Notes under the pieces: generated by a model
Databases searched by the model: none
Told to the model about the DNA's origin: nothing
Seen by the model: only the letters and a program-made list of their open reading frames with translations
Made by a program: the position numbers and the translations under genes
DNA from: Pseudoroseicyclus_A sp041714655
Lineage (GTDB): Bacteria > Pseudomonadota > Alphaproteobacteria > Rhodobacterales > Rhodobacteraceae
DNA length: 64,000 nt
Direction of reading: 5' to 3'
Assembly (NCBI RefSeq): GCF_041714655.1
Contig: NZ_CP168219.1
Location: 434,001 to 498,000 of the forward strand
Shown: positions 42,660 to 51,599 of the stretch, in pieces
Layout: each line of letters opens with the position of its first letter
Numbering within the stretch: the first letter of the stretch is position 1

Positions 42660-42803
42660 GCGCAGGGCGAGCGCCGGCCCGTCCCGCGGGCTGGCGCTCT
42701 GGTGGGGCTGGGCCCGACCTCGGGGCGGGGAGGTGGCTGCACCATAAAGTGCCCCGCACCACCCGCAGGAGCGCCACCCCCCGGGCCGGCGCTCGCCCTG
42801 CGC
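42660..42803 (+). repeat. MITE-like palindromic element, copy C
   Basis: This copy has the same 21-bp terminal inverted repeats and central GCACC-ATAAAG-TGC as copy B, with a matching flank running to about 42860 on the right and 42638 on the left. The high similarity to 13349-13493 over about 220 bp suggests recent duplication or mobilisation. Confidence 0.88.
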
Positions 42804-42927
42804 GGCAGCGTTTGTCCCGGTTGAGATGTGGACGGTGGGTTACAAACCCACCCTACGCCGGAAGGCGCCCGCCCGCGGCCGTAGGGTGGGTTTTCAACCC
42901 ACTTTCCGCGCAACGCCTTACCCTCTC

Positions 42928-43368
42928 CTAGCCGACGATCGGCTCCAAAGGGTCGTACCAGACCGCCCCAGCCTCCCCGAAGGCCACCTCCGGCAGGCTG
43001 TCCGGTTTCAGCCGGATGCCCGCGAGCTCCTCCGGCGCGAAGAAGCGGCGCCGGGAGACGATGCCCTCGGGGTCCTTCCAATCGTCGCTCAGCGCCCCGC
43101 CCGTCACCCGGCAGCGGAAGTAGAGATCGACCTGGTGCAAATCGCCGCCGGGGGCGTGGAACTCGTTGATGAGGCAGGGCGCGCCGACCGAGATCTCCAG
43201 CCCCGTTTCCTCCCGCACCTCGCGGGCGAGGTTCTCCGGCAGCGAGGCATGGGGCTCGGCGCCGCCGCCGGGCGCGCACCAGAGGTCCGAGCCGCGCGCA
43301 TAGGCATTGACGAGGAGAAGGCGCCCCTCCTCCACGATCACGGCCCGGGTGGCGAGGCGGATCGGCAT
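42928..43368 (-). CDS. NUDIX hydrolase
   Basis: This is a 146-residue pyrophosphohydrolase of the NUDIX superfamily. The NUDIX box is seen as GGGAEPHASLPENLAREVREETGLEI, close to the GX5EX7REUXEEXGU consensus, with the metal-binding REVREE acidic cluster. The domain begins LATRAVIVEEGRLLLVNAY. ATG 43368 is the natural start; the upstream frame is Pro-rich. The substrate is unknown. It lies between the groEL-side repeats and a hydrolase gene. Confidence 0.92.
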   Translation of the reverse strand: MPIRLATRAVIVEEGRLLLVNAYARGSDLWCAPGGGAEPHASLPENLAREVREETGLEISVGAPCLINEFHAPGGDLHQVDLYFRCRVTGGALSDDWKDPEGIVSRRRFFAPEELAGIRLKPDSLPEVAFGEAGAVWYDPLEPIVG

Positions 43369-43641
43369 GGGGCGACGATGGCCCCGCGGCCGGGCGGGTG
43401 CAAGGGCGGGCGCGGGGGTGGTGGGGGCGGGGAGGGACCGCGAGTCTTGCGTGGGTCTCTCCCGCGCGGGCGGGCTCTCAAGGGCGGTACCGCTTGGTGC
43501 GGCCGCCAAGACAGCCTCCAATGCGGCCTGCCGAGAGGAGCCCCGCCAGCCGGGCGCAAGCCGGGCGGATGCCTCCCTAACCCGCGCGGCGCGGGCATTG
43601 GGGGCCGGGGCGGGCGGGTCTCCTCCGCCCCGGCCGACCTC

Positions 43642-44481
43642 TTACAGCGTCTCTTCGAACCACTCGATGGTCAGGCGGCTCAGCTCGTCGAACACGGCCA
43701 TGTCGCCGGAGAAGATGTTGAAGGTGTGATCGCCGCCCTCGATGAGGGCGCCCTCCTTCACCTCCGATCCGGTGGCGGCGAGGATCGTCTCGACCGTGGC
43801 CGGCGGCACCACCGTGTCTTCGGCGCCGTTGATAGCCAGAAGCGGGCCGGTATAGCCGGTGAGCTCGGTGCCGAGGTCGATGGACTCGACATCCGTGAAC
43901 CAGTCGATCGACAGGTTGAGCGGCTCGCGCCAGTCGAAGGTCAGCTCATAGATGCCCGTCTCCTCGGCGGCCGCGCGGCCCTCGGCGAAGCTGCCCGACA
44001 TGTCGGTGAGGCCGGCCCAGGTGACGACGCTCTGCACCTCCGGCGTGCGGGCGGCGGCGAGGAGGGCGACATAGCCGCCCTGGCTCCAGCCCATGACGCC
44101 GAGCCGCCCGGCATCCACCTGCGGCAGGCTGGCGGCATAGGCCAGCGCCTCGAGCCCGTCGGCGAGGCCGCCCGAGGGCGTGTACTCGGCATAATCCACC
44201 GGGCTGTCGCCATTGCCGGCGAAGTCGAAGCGCAGCGAGGCGATGCCGGCCTCGGCGAGGCGCGGCGCGAAGATGTCATAGCCCATCCCCGCCTCGTGCC
44301 GGTCGGAGCCGGTGCCGTGGAACATCAGCACGATGGGGAAGGGGCCGTCGCCGCCGGGCAGCGTGATCGTGGCGGGGATCGGATGGGCCGAGCCCTCGAT
44401 CATCACGTCCTGCTCGCTGATCTCGGCGAGAGCGGGGCTGGCCGCGAGGGCGGCGAGGGCGAGGGGCAGCAGCTTGTTCAT
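43642..44481 (-). CDS. Exported alpha/beta hydrolase (dienelactone hydrolase/DUF1749-like)
   Basis: This is a periplasmic serine hydrolase of 279 residues with a signal peptide at 1-19 (ending PALA|EI). The fold elements are IVLMFHGTGSDRHE (oxyanion loop), the nucleophile elbow GVMGWSQGGYVAL, the acid in LLAINGAEDTVVP, and the histidine in IEGGDHTFNIF, giving a complete Ser-Asp-His triad. The substrate cannot be read off. ATG 44481 fits the signal peptide. It is divergent from a lipase-like gene. Confidence 0.88.
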   Translation of the reverse strand: MNKLLPLALAALAASPALAEISEQDVMIEGSAHPIPATITLPGGDGPFPIVLMFHGTGSDRHEAGMGYDIFAPRLAEAGIASLRFDFAGNGDSPVDYAEYTPSGGLADGLEALAYAASLPQVDAGRLGVMGWSQGGYVALLAAARTPEVQSVVTWAGLTDMSGSFAEGRAAAEETGIYELTFDWREPLNLSIDWFTDVESIDLGTELTGYTGPLLAINGAEDTVVPPATVETILAATGSEVKEGALIEGGDHTFNIFSGDMAVFDELSRLTIEWFEETL

Positions 44482-44678
44482 GACGGGCTCCATTGCTCTT
44501 GAGGGTCGCGGCGATGTCATCAGAGGGGCGGGGGACCGGCAAGGGGCCTGGCGGGGCTCTAGTGTCGCAGCGCCGGCGCCCGCACGGCCCTCCGCGCGCC
44601 GGGCGATCCGGGCTGCGACGCAAGGTCGCCGCCCCCGGCAAGCTCCCTTTTGCGCGGAGCTGCGCTATATCTTGGAAC

Positions 44679-45491
44679 ATGCTTCGACGCGCCACCCTTG
44701 CCCTGTTCCTCACCGCCGGTCTTGGCCTGGCGCAATGCGGGACGCTCGCGCCGGGCGGCGTTGCCCCGGCGAGCGCCGAAGGGGCGCTGCCCGCTGCTGG
44801 TGCCGACCGGGTGGCTCCGGAGGGGCAATGCGTGATCCTCCTCCATGGGCTGGCGCGGGGGGAGGGGAGCTTTCTCGTCCTTCAGGAGGTGCTGGAGCGC
44901 GACGGCTACCGGGTCGTCAACAACGGCTATCCCTCCACCGAAGCCTCCATCGAGGATCTCGCGGCCGAGATCCTGCCCCGCGACATCGCCGCCTGCGGCG
45001 ATTCCATCGGCATCAACATCGTCACCCATTCCATGGGCGGCATCGTCACCCGGCACTGGCTGGCGGGGCACGACGTGCCCCGGCTCGGCCGCGTCGTCAT
45101 GCTGGCGCCGCCGAACAACGGCTCCGAGCTTGTCGACACGTTCGACGAGCTCGCCGTCTTCGACTGGATCTACGGGCCGGCGGGGCAGGAGCTCGGCACC
45201 GACCCCGAGGCCCTGCCGAACCGGCTGCCGCCGCCCGACTATCCGGTGGGGGTGATCGCCGGCACCGGCTCGCTCAACCCCTTCTATTCGGCGCTGATCG
45301 AGGGGCCGGATGACGGCAAGGTCTCGGTGCAATCCGCGGCGCTGCCGGGGCAGACGGATTTCCTCGTCCTGCCGGTCAGCCACACGTTCCTCATGAACAA
45401 CCCGCTCGTCATCGCCCAGGTGCGCGCTTTCCTGCAGACCGGCGCGTTCGAGCATGACCTCACGGCGGCGGAGCTTCTCTTCGGCGGCTGA
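44679..45491 (+). CDS. Lipase-like alpha/beta hydrolase, probably exported or lipidated
   Basis: This is a 270-residue alpha/beta hydrolase of the triacylglycerol-lipase/PGAP1 type. The N-terminus MLRRATLALFLTAGLGLAQCG is a signal sequence with a lipobox-like LAQC, so the protein may be an outer-membrane lipoprotein. Catalytic features are LLHGLARGEGSF, the nucleophile motif THSMGGIVTRHWL, and a late VSHTFLMNN histidine. It converges with the FAD monooxygenase gene, their 3' ends overlapping by 32 bp (45460-45491). Confidence 0.87.
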   Translation: MLRRATLALFLTAGLGLAQCGTLAPGGVAPASAEGALPAAGADRVAPEGQCVILLHGLARGEGSFLVLQEVLERDGYRVVNNGYPSTEASIEDLAAEILPRDIAACGDSIGINIVTHSMGGIVTRHWLAGHDVPRLGRVVMLAPPNNGSELVDTFDELAVFDWIYGPAGQELGTDPEALPNRLPPPDYPVGVIAGTGSLNPFYSALIEGPDDGKVSVQSAALPGQTDFLVLPVSHTFLMNNPLVIAQVRAFLQTGAFEHDLTAAELLFGG

Positions 45492-46644
45492 GGCGGCCGA
45501 GCGGCGGCACCAGCCGGCCGGCGACGAGCCGGGTGAGGATCCAGGGCAGCGGCGGGGTGAAGGAGAGCGGCGCGAGGAGGTGATCGCGGATCACCGGCAG
45601 GATGCGGCTGCCGCTCTGGTATTGCGGGGTGAAGGCGGCGCTGATCGCCTGATAGCCGAGCACATGCGCCCGCCGGGCGCGGGCATAGAGCCTCAGCGCC
45701 GCCTCGCCCTCCGCCCGCTCCAGCGCCCGGGTCAGCGCCAGCGCATCGAGAAGCGCCATATTCGCCCCCTGCCCGAGCTGCGGCGAGGTCCGGTGCGCGG
45801 CATCGCCGATATGGGCGAGGCCGGGGCGCCACGGCCGCAGGAGCTGGCCGTGGCTGTAGCGGGCGAAGACCATCTGTGAGGGCTCGGTCACCTGCGCCGC
45901 GAAGGGCGCGACATCGGGCCAGAGCGCCGTGGCCTCCGCCGCCCAGGCGCCGAGGCCGGCCTCGGCCCAGGCGGAATAGCCGTCCTCCGGCAGCGACCAG
46001 AAGATCGCCGCCTGCGGGCGGGTCTCGCCCGGCGGGGTGCCGATGGGCAGGACGCCGACCATCCGGTCGGCGCGGCGGTAGCGCTGGGTCAGCCGGTCGG
46101 GCGGCAGCGGCGTGCCCTCCGGCCAGTCCACATTGGCCCAGAGCGCGCCGTAGGGCAGGGGGCGCGCCTTGAGCGGCGAGAGCGGCGAGCGGGCGCCGGC
46201 GGCATCGACGATCAGGTCGAACGGGCCTTCGCGCCCGCCGCCGGAGAGCTCGATCCAGCCTTCCCCGGCGCCCATGACATGCGCCCCCGGCACCAGCTCG
46301 GCCCCCGCCGCCAGCGCCGCCTCCAGCAGCGCCGCGAACAGGCTCGCCCGGTGGATCGCCAGCCCCGGCACGGCGCCGTAGCCGACGTCGAGCACCCGCC
46401 GGCCGGAGGACGCCTCGTGCCCCACGAGCCGGGTGATCCGCCGCCCCCGCGCCAGCGCCGCCTCCACGGCCCCCGCCTCGGCCAGCACCTCCAGCCCCAC
46501 CGGCTGGATCACCAGCCCCGAGCCCACCGGCGCCGGCGCCGGGAAGCGGTCGAAGACGCGCACCGCGTGCCCGGCCCGCGCCAGCAGCGCCGCCGCCGCC
46601 AGCCCGCCGATGCCGGCGCCCGCGATCCCGATCCTCAGCCCCAC
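45460..46644 (-). CDS. FAD-dependent monooxygenase (UbiH/salicylate-hydroxylase type)
   Basis: This is a group A flavin monooxygenase of 394 residues. The dinucleotide-binding motif IGIAGAGIGGLAAAALLARAGH lies at residues 5-26, the DLIVDAAGARS (DG-like) segment in the middle, and HIGDAAHRTSPQLGQGANMALLDA (GD motif) in the last third. The aromatic substrate is not identifiable; ubiquinone-type or hydroxybenzoate-type hydroxylation is possible. The start is GTG 46644, the natural N-terminus. Its 3' end overlaps that of the convergent lipase gene. Confidence 0.88.
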   Translation of the reverse strand: MGLRIGIAGAGIGGLAAAALLARAGHAVRVFDRFPAPAPVGSGLVIQPVGLEVLAEAGAVEAALARGRRITRLVGHEASSGRRVLDVGYGAVPGLAIHRASLFAALLEAALAAGAELVPGAHVMGAGEGWIELSGGGREGPFDLIVDAAGARSPLSPLKARPLPYGALWANVDWPEGTPLPPDRLTQRYRRADRMVGVLPIGTPPGETRPQAAIFWSLPEDGYSAWAEAGLGAWAAEATALWPDVAPFAAQVTEPSQMVFARYSHGQLLRPWRPGLAHIGDAAHRTSPQLGQGANMALLDALALTRALERAEGEAALRLYARARRAHVLGYQAISAAFTPQYQSGSRILPVIRDHLLAPLSFTPPLPWILTRLVAGRLVPPLGRLSRRREAPPP

Positions 46645-46792
46645 ACTCGCCTCCCTTTACCCGGCCCCGCCACGAGACTATATCCTGCCCCCATGGCACG
46701 TCCCCTCGCCATTCGAATTAGCATCCCGGCGCTCTGAGCCAGAGCCGCCGGGCAAGACGTTGCGCGCGCGCGCCACGCAATCTATTCCCCCC

Positions 46793-49744
46793 ATGACCGA
46801 CCGACCCGAGGAGCCGCATCCGATGTGCGCCGACGACGTGACCGTGCCCGACTACAAGGACACGCTGAACCTCCCCCTTACCGATTTTCCCATGCGCGCC
46901 GGCCTGCCGAAGCGCGAACCCGACTGGCTCGCCCGCTGGGAGGAGATCGGCGTCTATGACCGCCTCCGCGAGAAGGACGGCCGCACGCCCTTCACGCTCC
47001 ACGACGGCCCGCCCTATGCCAACGGCCATCTGCACATCGGCCATGCGCTCAACAAGACGATCAAGGACATGATCGTCCGCTCGCACCAGATGATGGGCCA
47101 TGACGCGCGCTACATCCCGGGCTGGGATTGCCACGGCCTGCCGATCGAATGGAAGATCGAGGAGAAATACCGCGCCAAGGGTCAGGACAAGGACGACGTC
47201 CCCGTCCTCGAGTTCCGGCAGGAATGCCGCGACTTCGCCGCCGGCTGGGTCGACGTCCAGCGGGAAGAGTTCAAGCGCCTCGGCATCACCGGCAACTGGG
47301 CGGAGCCCTACCTCACCATGGATTTCCATGCCGAGCGGGTGATCGCCGAGGAGTTCATGAAGTTCCTGATGAACGGGACGCTCTACCAGGGCTCCAAGCC
47401 GGTCATGTGGTCTCCGGTCGAGGAGACGGCGCTGGCCGAGGCCGAGGTGGAGTACCACGACAAGGAGAGCTTCACGATCTGGGTGAAGTTCCGCGTGCTC
47501 GGCGCCAAGGGCACCGATCTGGACGGCGCGCAGGTGGTGATCTGGACGACGACGCCCTGGACGATGCCGTCCAACCGCGGCGTGGTCTATGGCGCGGGCT
47601 ATGAGTACGGGCTCTACGAGGTCACGGACACGCCCGAGGAATGCTGGGCGACCAAGGGCGATCGCTACATCCTCGCCGACAAGCTGGCGGCGGATGTCTT
47701 CGCCCGCGCCCGCCTCTCCGAGGACCAGTGGCGCCGCGTGGCCGACGTGCCGACCGCCTCGCTCGAGGGCCTGAAGCTCGCCCACCCGCTGGCCGGGGCC
47801 GAGGGCTCCGAAGGCGAATGGGACGCCCCCCGCGACTTCCGCGCCGCGCCCTTCGTCACCGATGACGAGGGGACCGGCTTCGTCCATTGCGCTCCGTCGC
47901 ATGGCCTCGAGGAATACGACCTCTACCGCGAGCTCGGGATGCTGGGTGAGGTCATCACCTACAACGTCATGCCCGACGGGAGCTTCCGGGAGGATCTCCC
48001 CTTCTTCGGCGGCAGGAAGATCCTCAACGAGAAGGGCAAGGAAGGCGACGCCAACAAGGCGGTCATCGACAAGCTCGCCCAAGTCGGCGGCCTTCTCGCG
48101 CGCGGCAAGATCAAGCATTCCTACCCACATTCCTGGCGCTCCAAGGCGCCGGTCATCTACCGCAACACGCCGCAATGGTTCGCCGCCATCGACCGGCCCG
48201 TCGGCGACGGGCAGGACGCGCTGGGCCAGACGATCCGCGAGCGGGCGCTGACGGCTATCGACCAGGTGACCTGGACCCCTCGCTCCGGCCGCAACCGGCT
48301 CCATTCGATGATGGAGGCGCGGCCCGACTGGGTGCTCTCGCGCCAGCGCGCCTGGGGCGTGCCGCTGACCTGCTTCGTGAAGACCGGCGCGCTGCCGGAC
48401 GACCCGGAGTTCCTGCTCCGCAACGAGGCCGTCAACGCCCGCATCACCGCCGCCTTCGAGGAGGAAGGCGCCGACGCCTGGTACAAGCCCGGCGCCAAGG
48501 AGCGCTTCCTGGCTAACGACGCCGACCCCGAGGCCTATACCCAGGTCTTCGACATCCTCGACGTCTGGTTCGATTCCGGCTCCACCCATGCCTTCGTCCT
48601 CCGCGACCGGCCTGACGGCACCGCGGACGGGATCGCCGATGTCTATATGGAAGGGACCGACCAGCACCGCGGCTGGTTCCATTCCTCGCTGCTCCAATCG
48701 GTCGGCACCACCGGCCATGCGCCCTATCGCTCGGTCGTGACCCACGGGTTCACGCTCGACGAGAAGGGCAACAAGATGTCGAAGTCGCTCGGCAACACCA
48801 TCGCCCCCGATGACGTGGTCAAGCAGTACGGCGCCGACATCCTCCGCCTCTGGGTGGCGCAGACCGACTACACCGGCGACCAGCGCATCGGGCCGGAGAT
48901 CCTGAAAGGCACGGCCGACAGCTACCGGCGCCTCCGGAACACCCTCCGGTTCATGCTCGGCTCCCTCGCCGACTTCACCGAGGCCGATCGCGTGGCGCCG
49001 CAGGAGATGCCGGAGCTGGAGCGCTGGGTCCTCCACCGGCTGGCGGAGCTCGACCAGACGGTGCGTGACGGCTACCGCGCCTTCGACTTCCAGGGCGTCT
49101 TCCAGGCGGTGTTCCATTTCGCCACGGTCGAGCTGTCGGCCTTCTATTTCGACATCCGCAAGGATGCGCTCTATTGCGACGGCGACACCGCCCGCCGCCG
49201 GGCGGCGCGCACCGTGCTCGACCTGCTCTTCCACCGGCTGACCACCTGGCTCGCGCCGGTCCTGGTCTTCACCATGGAAGAGGCCTGGCTGGAGCGCTTC
49301 CCCGGGGCGGAGAGCTCGATCCACCTCACCGACATGCCTGACACCCCGGACGCCTGGCGCGACGAGGCGCTCGCCGCCCGCTGGTCCGCGATCCGCCGCG
49401 CCCGCCGTGTCGTGACCGGCGCGCTCGAAGTGGCCCGCCGCGACAAGGTGATCGGCGCCAGCCTCGAGGCGGCGCCGGTGGTGCATGTCGACGAGGCGAC
49501 GGCGGAGACGCTCAAAGGGGTGCCCTTCGAGGATCTCTGCATCACCTCGGCCATCTCGGTCACCACCGACCCGGCCCCCGACGAGGCCTTCCGCATGCCG
49601 GACGTCCCCGGCATCGGCGTGGTCTTCGAGACGGCGGAGGGGGAGAAGTGCCAGCGCTGCTGGAAGATCCTCCCAGATGTCGGCACGCACGCCCATTCCG
49701 GGCTCTGCGCCCGCTGCGACGAAGCGGTCTCCGAGGCGGGCTGA
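46793..49744 (+). CDS. ileS: Isoleucyl-tRNA synthetase
   Basis: This class I aminoacyl-tRNA synthetase charges tRNA-Ile. The 983-residue protein has the HIGH motif (GHLHIGHALN, residues 79-88), the Rossmann and editing domains, and KMSKS at 661-665 (KGNKMSKSLGN). A C-terminal zinc-binding CQRCWKI…LCARCDE motif lies in the last 40 residues. I chose ATG 46793; ATG 46823, after GAGGAG, is also possible because the first ten residues are non-conserved. It stands alone, with a VOC gene 43 bp downstream. Confidence 0.97.
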   Translation: MTDRPEEPHPMCADDVTVPDYKDTLNLPLTDFPMRAGLPKREPDWLARWEEIGVYDRLREKDGRTPFTLHDGPPYANGHLHIGHALNKTIKDMIVRSHQMMGHDARYIPGWDCHGLPIEWKIEEKYRAKGQDKDDVPVLEFRQECRDFAAGWVDVQREEFKRLGITGNWAEPYLTMDFHAERVIAEEFMKFLMNGTLYQGSKPVMWSPVEETALAEAEVEYHDKESFTIWVKFRVLGAKGTDLDGAQVVIWTTTPWTMPSNRGVVYGAGYEYGLYEVTDTPEECWATKGDRYILADKLAADVFARARLSEDQWRRVADVPTASLEGLKLAHPLAGAEGSEGEWDAPRDFRAAPFVTDDEGTGFVHCAPSHGLEEYDLYRELGMLGEVITYNVMPDGSFREDLPFFGGRKILNEKGKEGDANKAVIDKLAQVGGLLARGKIKHSYPHSWRSKAPVIYRNTPQWFAAIDRPVGDGQDALGQTIRERALTAIDQVTWTPRSGRNRLHSMMEARPDWVLSRQRAWGVPLTCFVKTGALPDDPEFLLRNEAVNARITAAFEEEGADAWYKPGAKERFLANDADPEAYTQVFDILDVWFDSGSTHAFVLRDRPDGTADGIADVYMEGTDQHRGWFHSSLLQSVGTTGHAPYRSVVTHGFTLDEKGNKMSKSLGNTIAPDDVVKQYGADILRLWVAQTDYTGDQRIGPEILKGTADSYRRLRNTLRFMLGSLADFTEADRVAPQEMPELERWVLHRLAELDQTVRDGYRAFDFQGVFQAVFHFATVELSAFYFDIRKDALYCDGDTARRRAARTVLDLLFHRLTTWLAPVLVFTMEEAWLERFPGAESSIHLTDMPDTPDAWRDEALAARWSAIRRARRVVTGALEVARRDKVIGASLEAAPVVHVDEATAETLKGVPFEDLCITSAISVTTDPAPDEAFRMPDVPGIGVVFETAEGEKCQRCWKILPDVGTHAHSGLCARCDEAVSEAG

Positions 49745-49787
49745 GGGGGCCTTGCACTTCCCCGGGGCCGGGCGCAGGCTCGGCCCC

Positions 49788-50150
49788 ATGGAGTGGAAGC
49801 CCGAAGGATATACCGACCTCGCCCCCTATCTCCTCGTGCCCGATGCCGGCGCGGTGCTCGACTTCTGCGACCGGGTCTTCGGCGCCGAGCGGCTGCGGGT
49901 GATCCGCGAGGGCGACCGGGTGATGCATGCCGAATGCCGGATCGGCGACACGGTGCTGATGATGGGCGAGGCGGAGGGGCCGCAGATGATGCTCCACCTC
50001 TACCTCGCCGACCCCGACGCCGCCTTCGCCCGCGCGCTGAAGGCCGGCGCCTCCGAGGTGCAGCCGATGTCCGAGAAGGGCGACGGCGACCGCCGCGGCG
50101 GTTTCCAGAGCCCCGACGGGACGATCTGGTTCGTGGCATGTCAGGTGTGA
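49788..50150 (+). CDS. VOC (glyoxalase/bleomycin resistance-like) protein, PhnB type
   Basis: This is a 120-residue single-chain VOC-fold protein of the PhnB-like group. It begins YTDLAPYLLVPDAGAVLDFCDRVFGAERL, with HAECRIGDTVLMMGEAEG and GDRRGGFQSPDGTIWFVACQ as further family segments. Metal ligands are not certain. Its 3' end overlaps the start of the ogt gene (50138-50150), so the two are probably co-translated. A glyoxalase-like or resistance role is undetermined. Confidence 0.87.
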   Translation: MEWKPEGYTDLAPYLLVPDAGAVLDFCDRVFGAERLRVIREGDRVMHAECRIGDTVLMMGEAEGPQMMLHLYLADPDAAFARALKAGASEVQPMSEKGDGDRRGGFQSPDGTIWFVACQV

Positions 50151-50587
50151 GGGCCGGGGCGGAGACCGCCATCGGCCCCTTCTGGGTGGAGGAGGCGGAG
50201 GGCCGCCTCACTGCCGCCGGCTGGGGCGTTGCCCCACCGCCGAAGGGCGGGCTCGCGGCGGAGGCGCTGGCCCAGCTCGCCGCCTATCTCGCCGGCACCC
50301 GCCGGGAGTTCGACCTGCCCCTCGACCTCGGCCCCAAGGCCCGCAATCTGCAGGCCCTCGCCGACATCCCCTATGGCGAGACGATCACCTATGGCGACCT
50401 CGCCGCCCGGCTCGGCATCTCGGCCCAGGGCGCGGGGCAGGTCTGCGGCTCCAACCATCTGCCGATCTTCGTGCCCTGCCACCGGGTGCTCGGCGCCGGC
50501 AGCCTCGGCGGCTATTCCGGCGCCGGCGGCATCGAGACGAAGGTCTGGCTCCTCCGCCTCGAAGGCGCCGCCGGGCTCCTGATCTAG
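50138..50587 (+). CDS. ogt: Methylated-DNA-protein-cysteine methyltransferase
   Basis: This suicide repair protein transfers O6-alkyl groups from guanine to its own cysteine. The 149-residue protein carries IPYGETITYGDLAARLG (helix-turn-helix region) and the acceptor motif VPCHRVLGAGSLGGYSGAGGIETKVWLL. ATG 50138 overlaps the VOC gene end; GTG 50147 is an alternative start. It converges with the AraC/GyrI regulator, which by analogy with Ada-type systems could be related, although that is only context. Confidence 0.94.
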   Translation: MSGVRAGAETAIGPFWVEEAEGRLTAAGWGVAPPPKGGLAAEALAQLAAYLAGTRREFDLPLDLGPKARNLQALADIPYGETITYGDLAARLGISAQGAGQVCGSNHLPIFVPCHRVLGAGSLGGYSGAGGIETKVWLLRLEGAAGLLI

Positions 50588-51417
50588 CGGGCGAGCGGCA
50601 CCCAGACGGCAATGCCGCCCGGGGTCATCGGATTGTAATCCGCCTCGTAGAGCTCGAATTCCGGCCCTTCGCCGATCTCCTCGCCGCTGGTCTCGGCCCA
50701 GCCGCCGAAGATGCCGCCCCAGGTGCGGCTGAGCGAGCCGATGTCGCCCTCATGCTCGAAGGCCGCATAGCGCCCGGCCGGCAGCTCGAGCCGCTCGAGC
50801 CCCTCGGGGGTGGTGTCGCCTTCCACCCCGATGAAATAGGCAAAGCTGCCGTCTTCCTGGAAGTCATGGCAGACCCCGAAGGTCGGCCGCCCCTCCAGAT
50901 GCTCGCCGAAGCTCTCGTTCGCCTCCTGCCAGAAGGCGGGGATACGGCTGCGGCTTTCCATGTCGAAGCGGGCGCCGCGCCCGATGAGGCGGGCGCCGGG
51001 ATAGGTTTCGATGCGGGCTTTGGGGATGTATCTGGTCTCGGGGGACATGATGAGGGGCTCCTGAAGGGGCAGGCCGGCCAGATCCTCCGGCCGGCGGATG
51101 GAGGAGGGGGCGCGCCCGAACCGGGCCCGGAAGGCGCGCGAGAAGCCCTCGGCGCTGTCGTAGCCGGCCAGAAGGCCCGCCCCGGTGACATTCTCCCGCC
51201 CCTCGGCAAGCGCATGCGCCGCCTCGGTCAGCCGCCGCGCCTGCACATAGGCCATCAAGGGCTGGCCGGTGAGCAATGTGAAGGCCCGGGTCAGATGAAA
51301 GGGGCTGACCCCCAGCCGGGCGGCGAGAGAGGTGAGGCTCGGACCGTCCGCAAGATCCGTCTCCACCCGCCAGCGGGCGAGGTCGATGAGGCTCTGCTTT
51401 CGGTTCGTATCCATCAT
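50584..51417 (-). CDS. AraC-family regulator with GyrI-like effector domain
   Basis: This is a 277-residue transcription regulator. The N-terminal AraC DNA-binding domain (about 8-105) contains two helix-turn-helix units (LTSLAARLGVSPFHLTRAFTLLTG, YDSAEGFSRAFRARFGRAPSSIRR). The C-terminal GyrI/SHOCT-like small-molecule domain (about 125-275) has IETYPGARLIGRG and GIEVEGDTT-type segments followed by LPAGRYAAFEHEG. This arrangement resembles Rob/TetD-like multidrug sensors. The last bases overlap the convergent ogt stop by 4 bp. Confidence 0.9.
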   Translation of the reverse strand: MMDTNRKQSLIDLARWRVETDLADGPSLTSLAARLGVSPFHLTRAFTLLTGQPLMAYVQARRLTEAAHALAEGRENVTGAGLLAGYDSAEGFSRAFRARFGRAPSSIRRPEDLAGLPLQEPLIMSPETRYIPKARIETYPGARLIGRGARFDMESRSRIPAFWQEANESFGEHLEGRPTFGVCHDFQEDGSFAYFIGVEGDTTPEGLERLELPAGRYAAFEHEGDIGSLSRTWGGIFGGWAETSGEEIGEGPEFELYEADYNPMTPGGIAVWVPLAR

Positions 51418-51471
51418 GCCGTCCTCCTAGCCCGCCGCCTGGCGCCCCGCCTGACGGATCTTGCTCTCTGC

Positions 51472-51538
51472 CGTCTTTGCTCCAGAAAAATCCTCGGGGG
51501 GAGTCGCCGGAACGGCGAGGGGGGGCAGACAGCCCCCC
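51472..51538 (+). repeat. Gene-end hairpin repeat, variant type, 51.5 kb
   Basis: CTCCAGAAAAATCCTCGGGG is followed by a GGGGGGCAGACAGCCCCCC hairpin (about 51520-51538). It is the reverse complement of the 36983-37050 unit with few differences. It lies between priA and the AraC gene, both on the minus strand. Confidence 0.7.
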
Positions 51539-51590
51539 AAAATTCTCCCTCGAAGAATTTTAGCCCAAAGATTTTTCGAGGAAAAATCTT
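51539..51590 (-). terminator. Two tandem AT-rich hairpins downstream of priA
   Basis: AAAATTCT/AGAATTTT (51539-51561) and AAGATTTTTC/GAAAAATCTT (51568-51590, perfect 10-bp stem, GAG loop) lie 10-60 bp after the priA stop. Together with the GC hairpin at 51520 they form a triple hairpin array likely to end the priA transcript. Confidence 0.55.
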
Positions 51591-51599
51591 CGCACCCGC

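Larger units (their letters stand above)
42486..42927. other. Intergenic repeat region after groEL
   Basis: There is no gene in this 442-bp stretch. In order it holds the groEL terminator (42511-42540), a GTAGGGTGGG palindrome (42591-42613), MITE-like copy C (42660-42803), a second palindrome in opposite orientation (42834-42856) and a third (42881-42902). The frames across it are repeat translations. Confidence 0.85.

Noticed and set aside
46718..49789. A 1023-codon minus-strand open frame opposite ileS
   Set aside because: It is the antisense shadow of ileS. High GC third positions keep the opposite frame open; no domain or start signal supports it.
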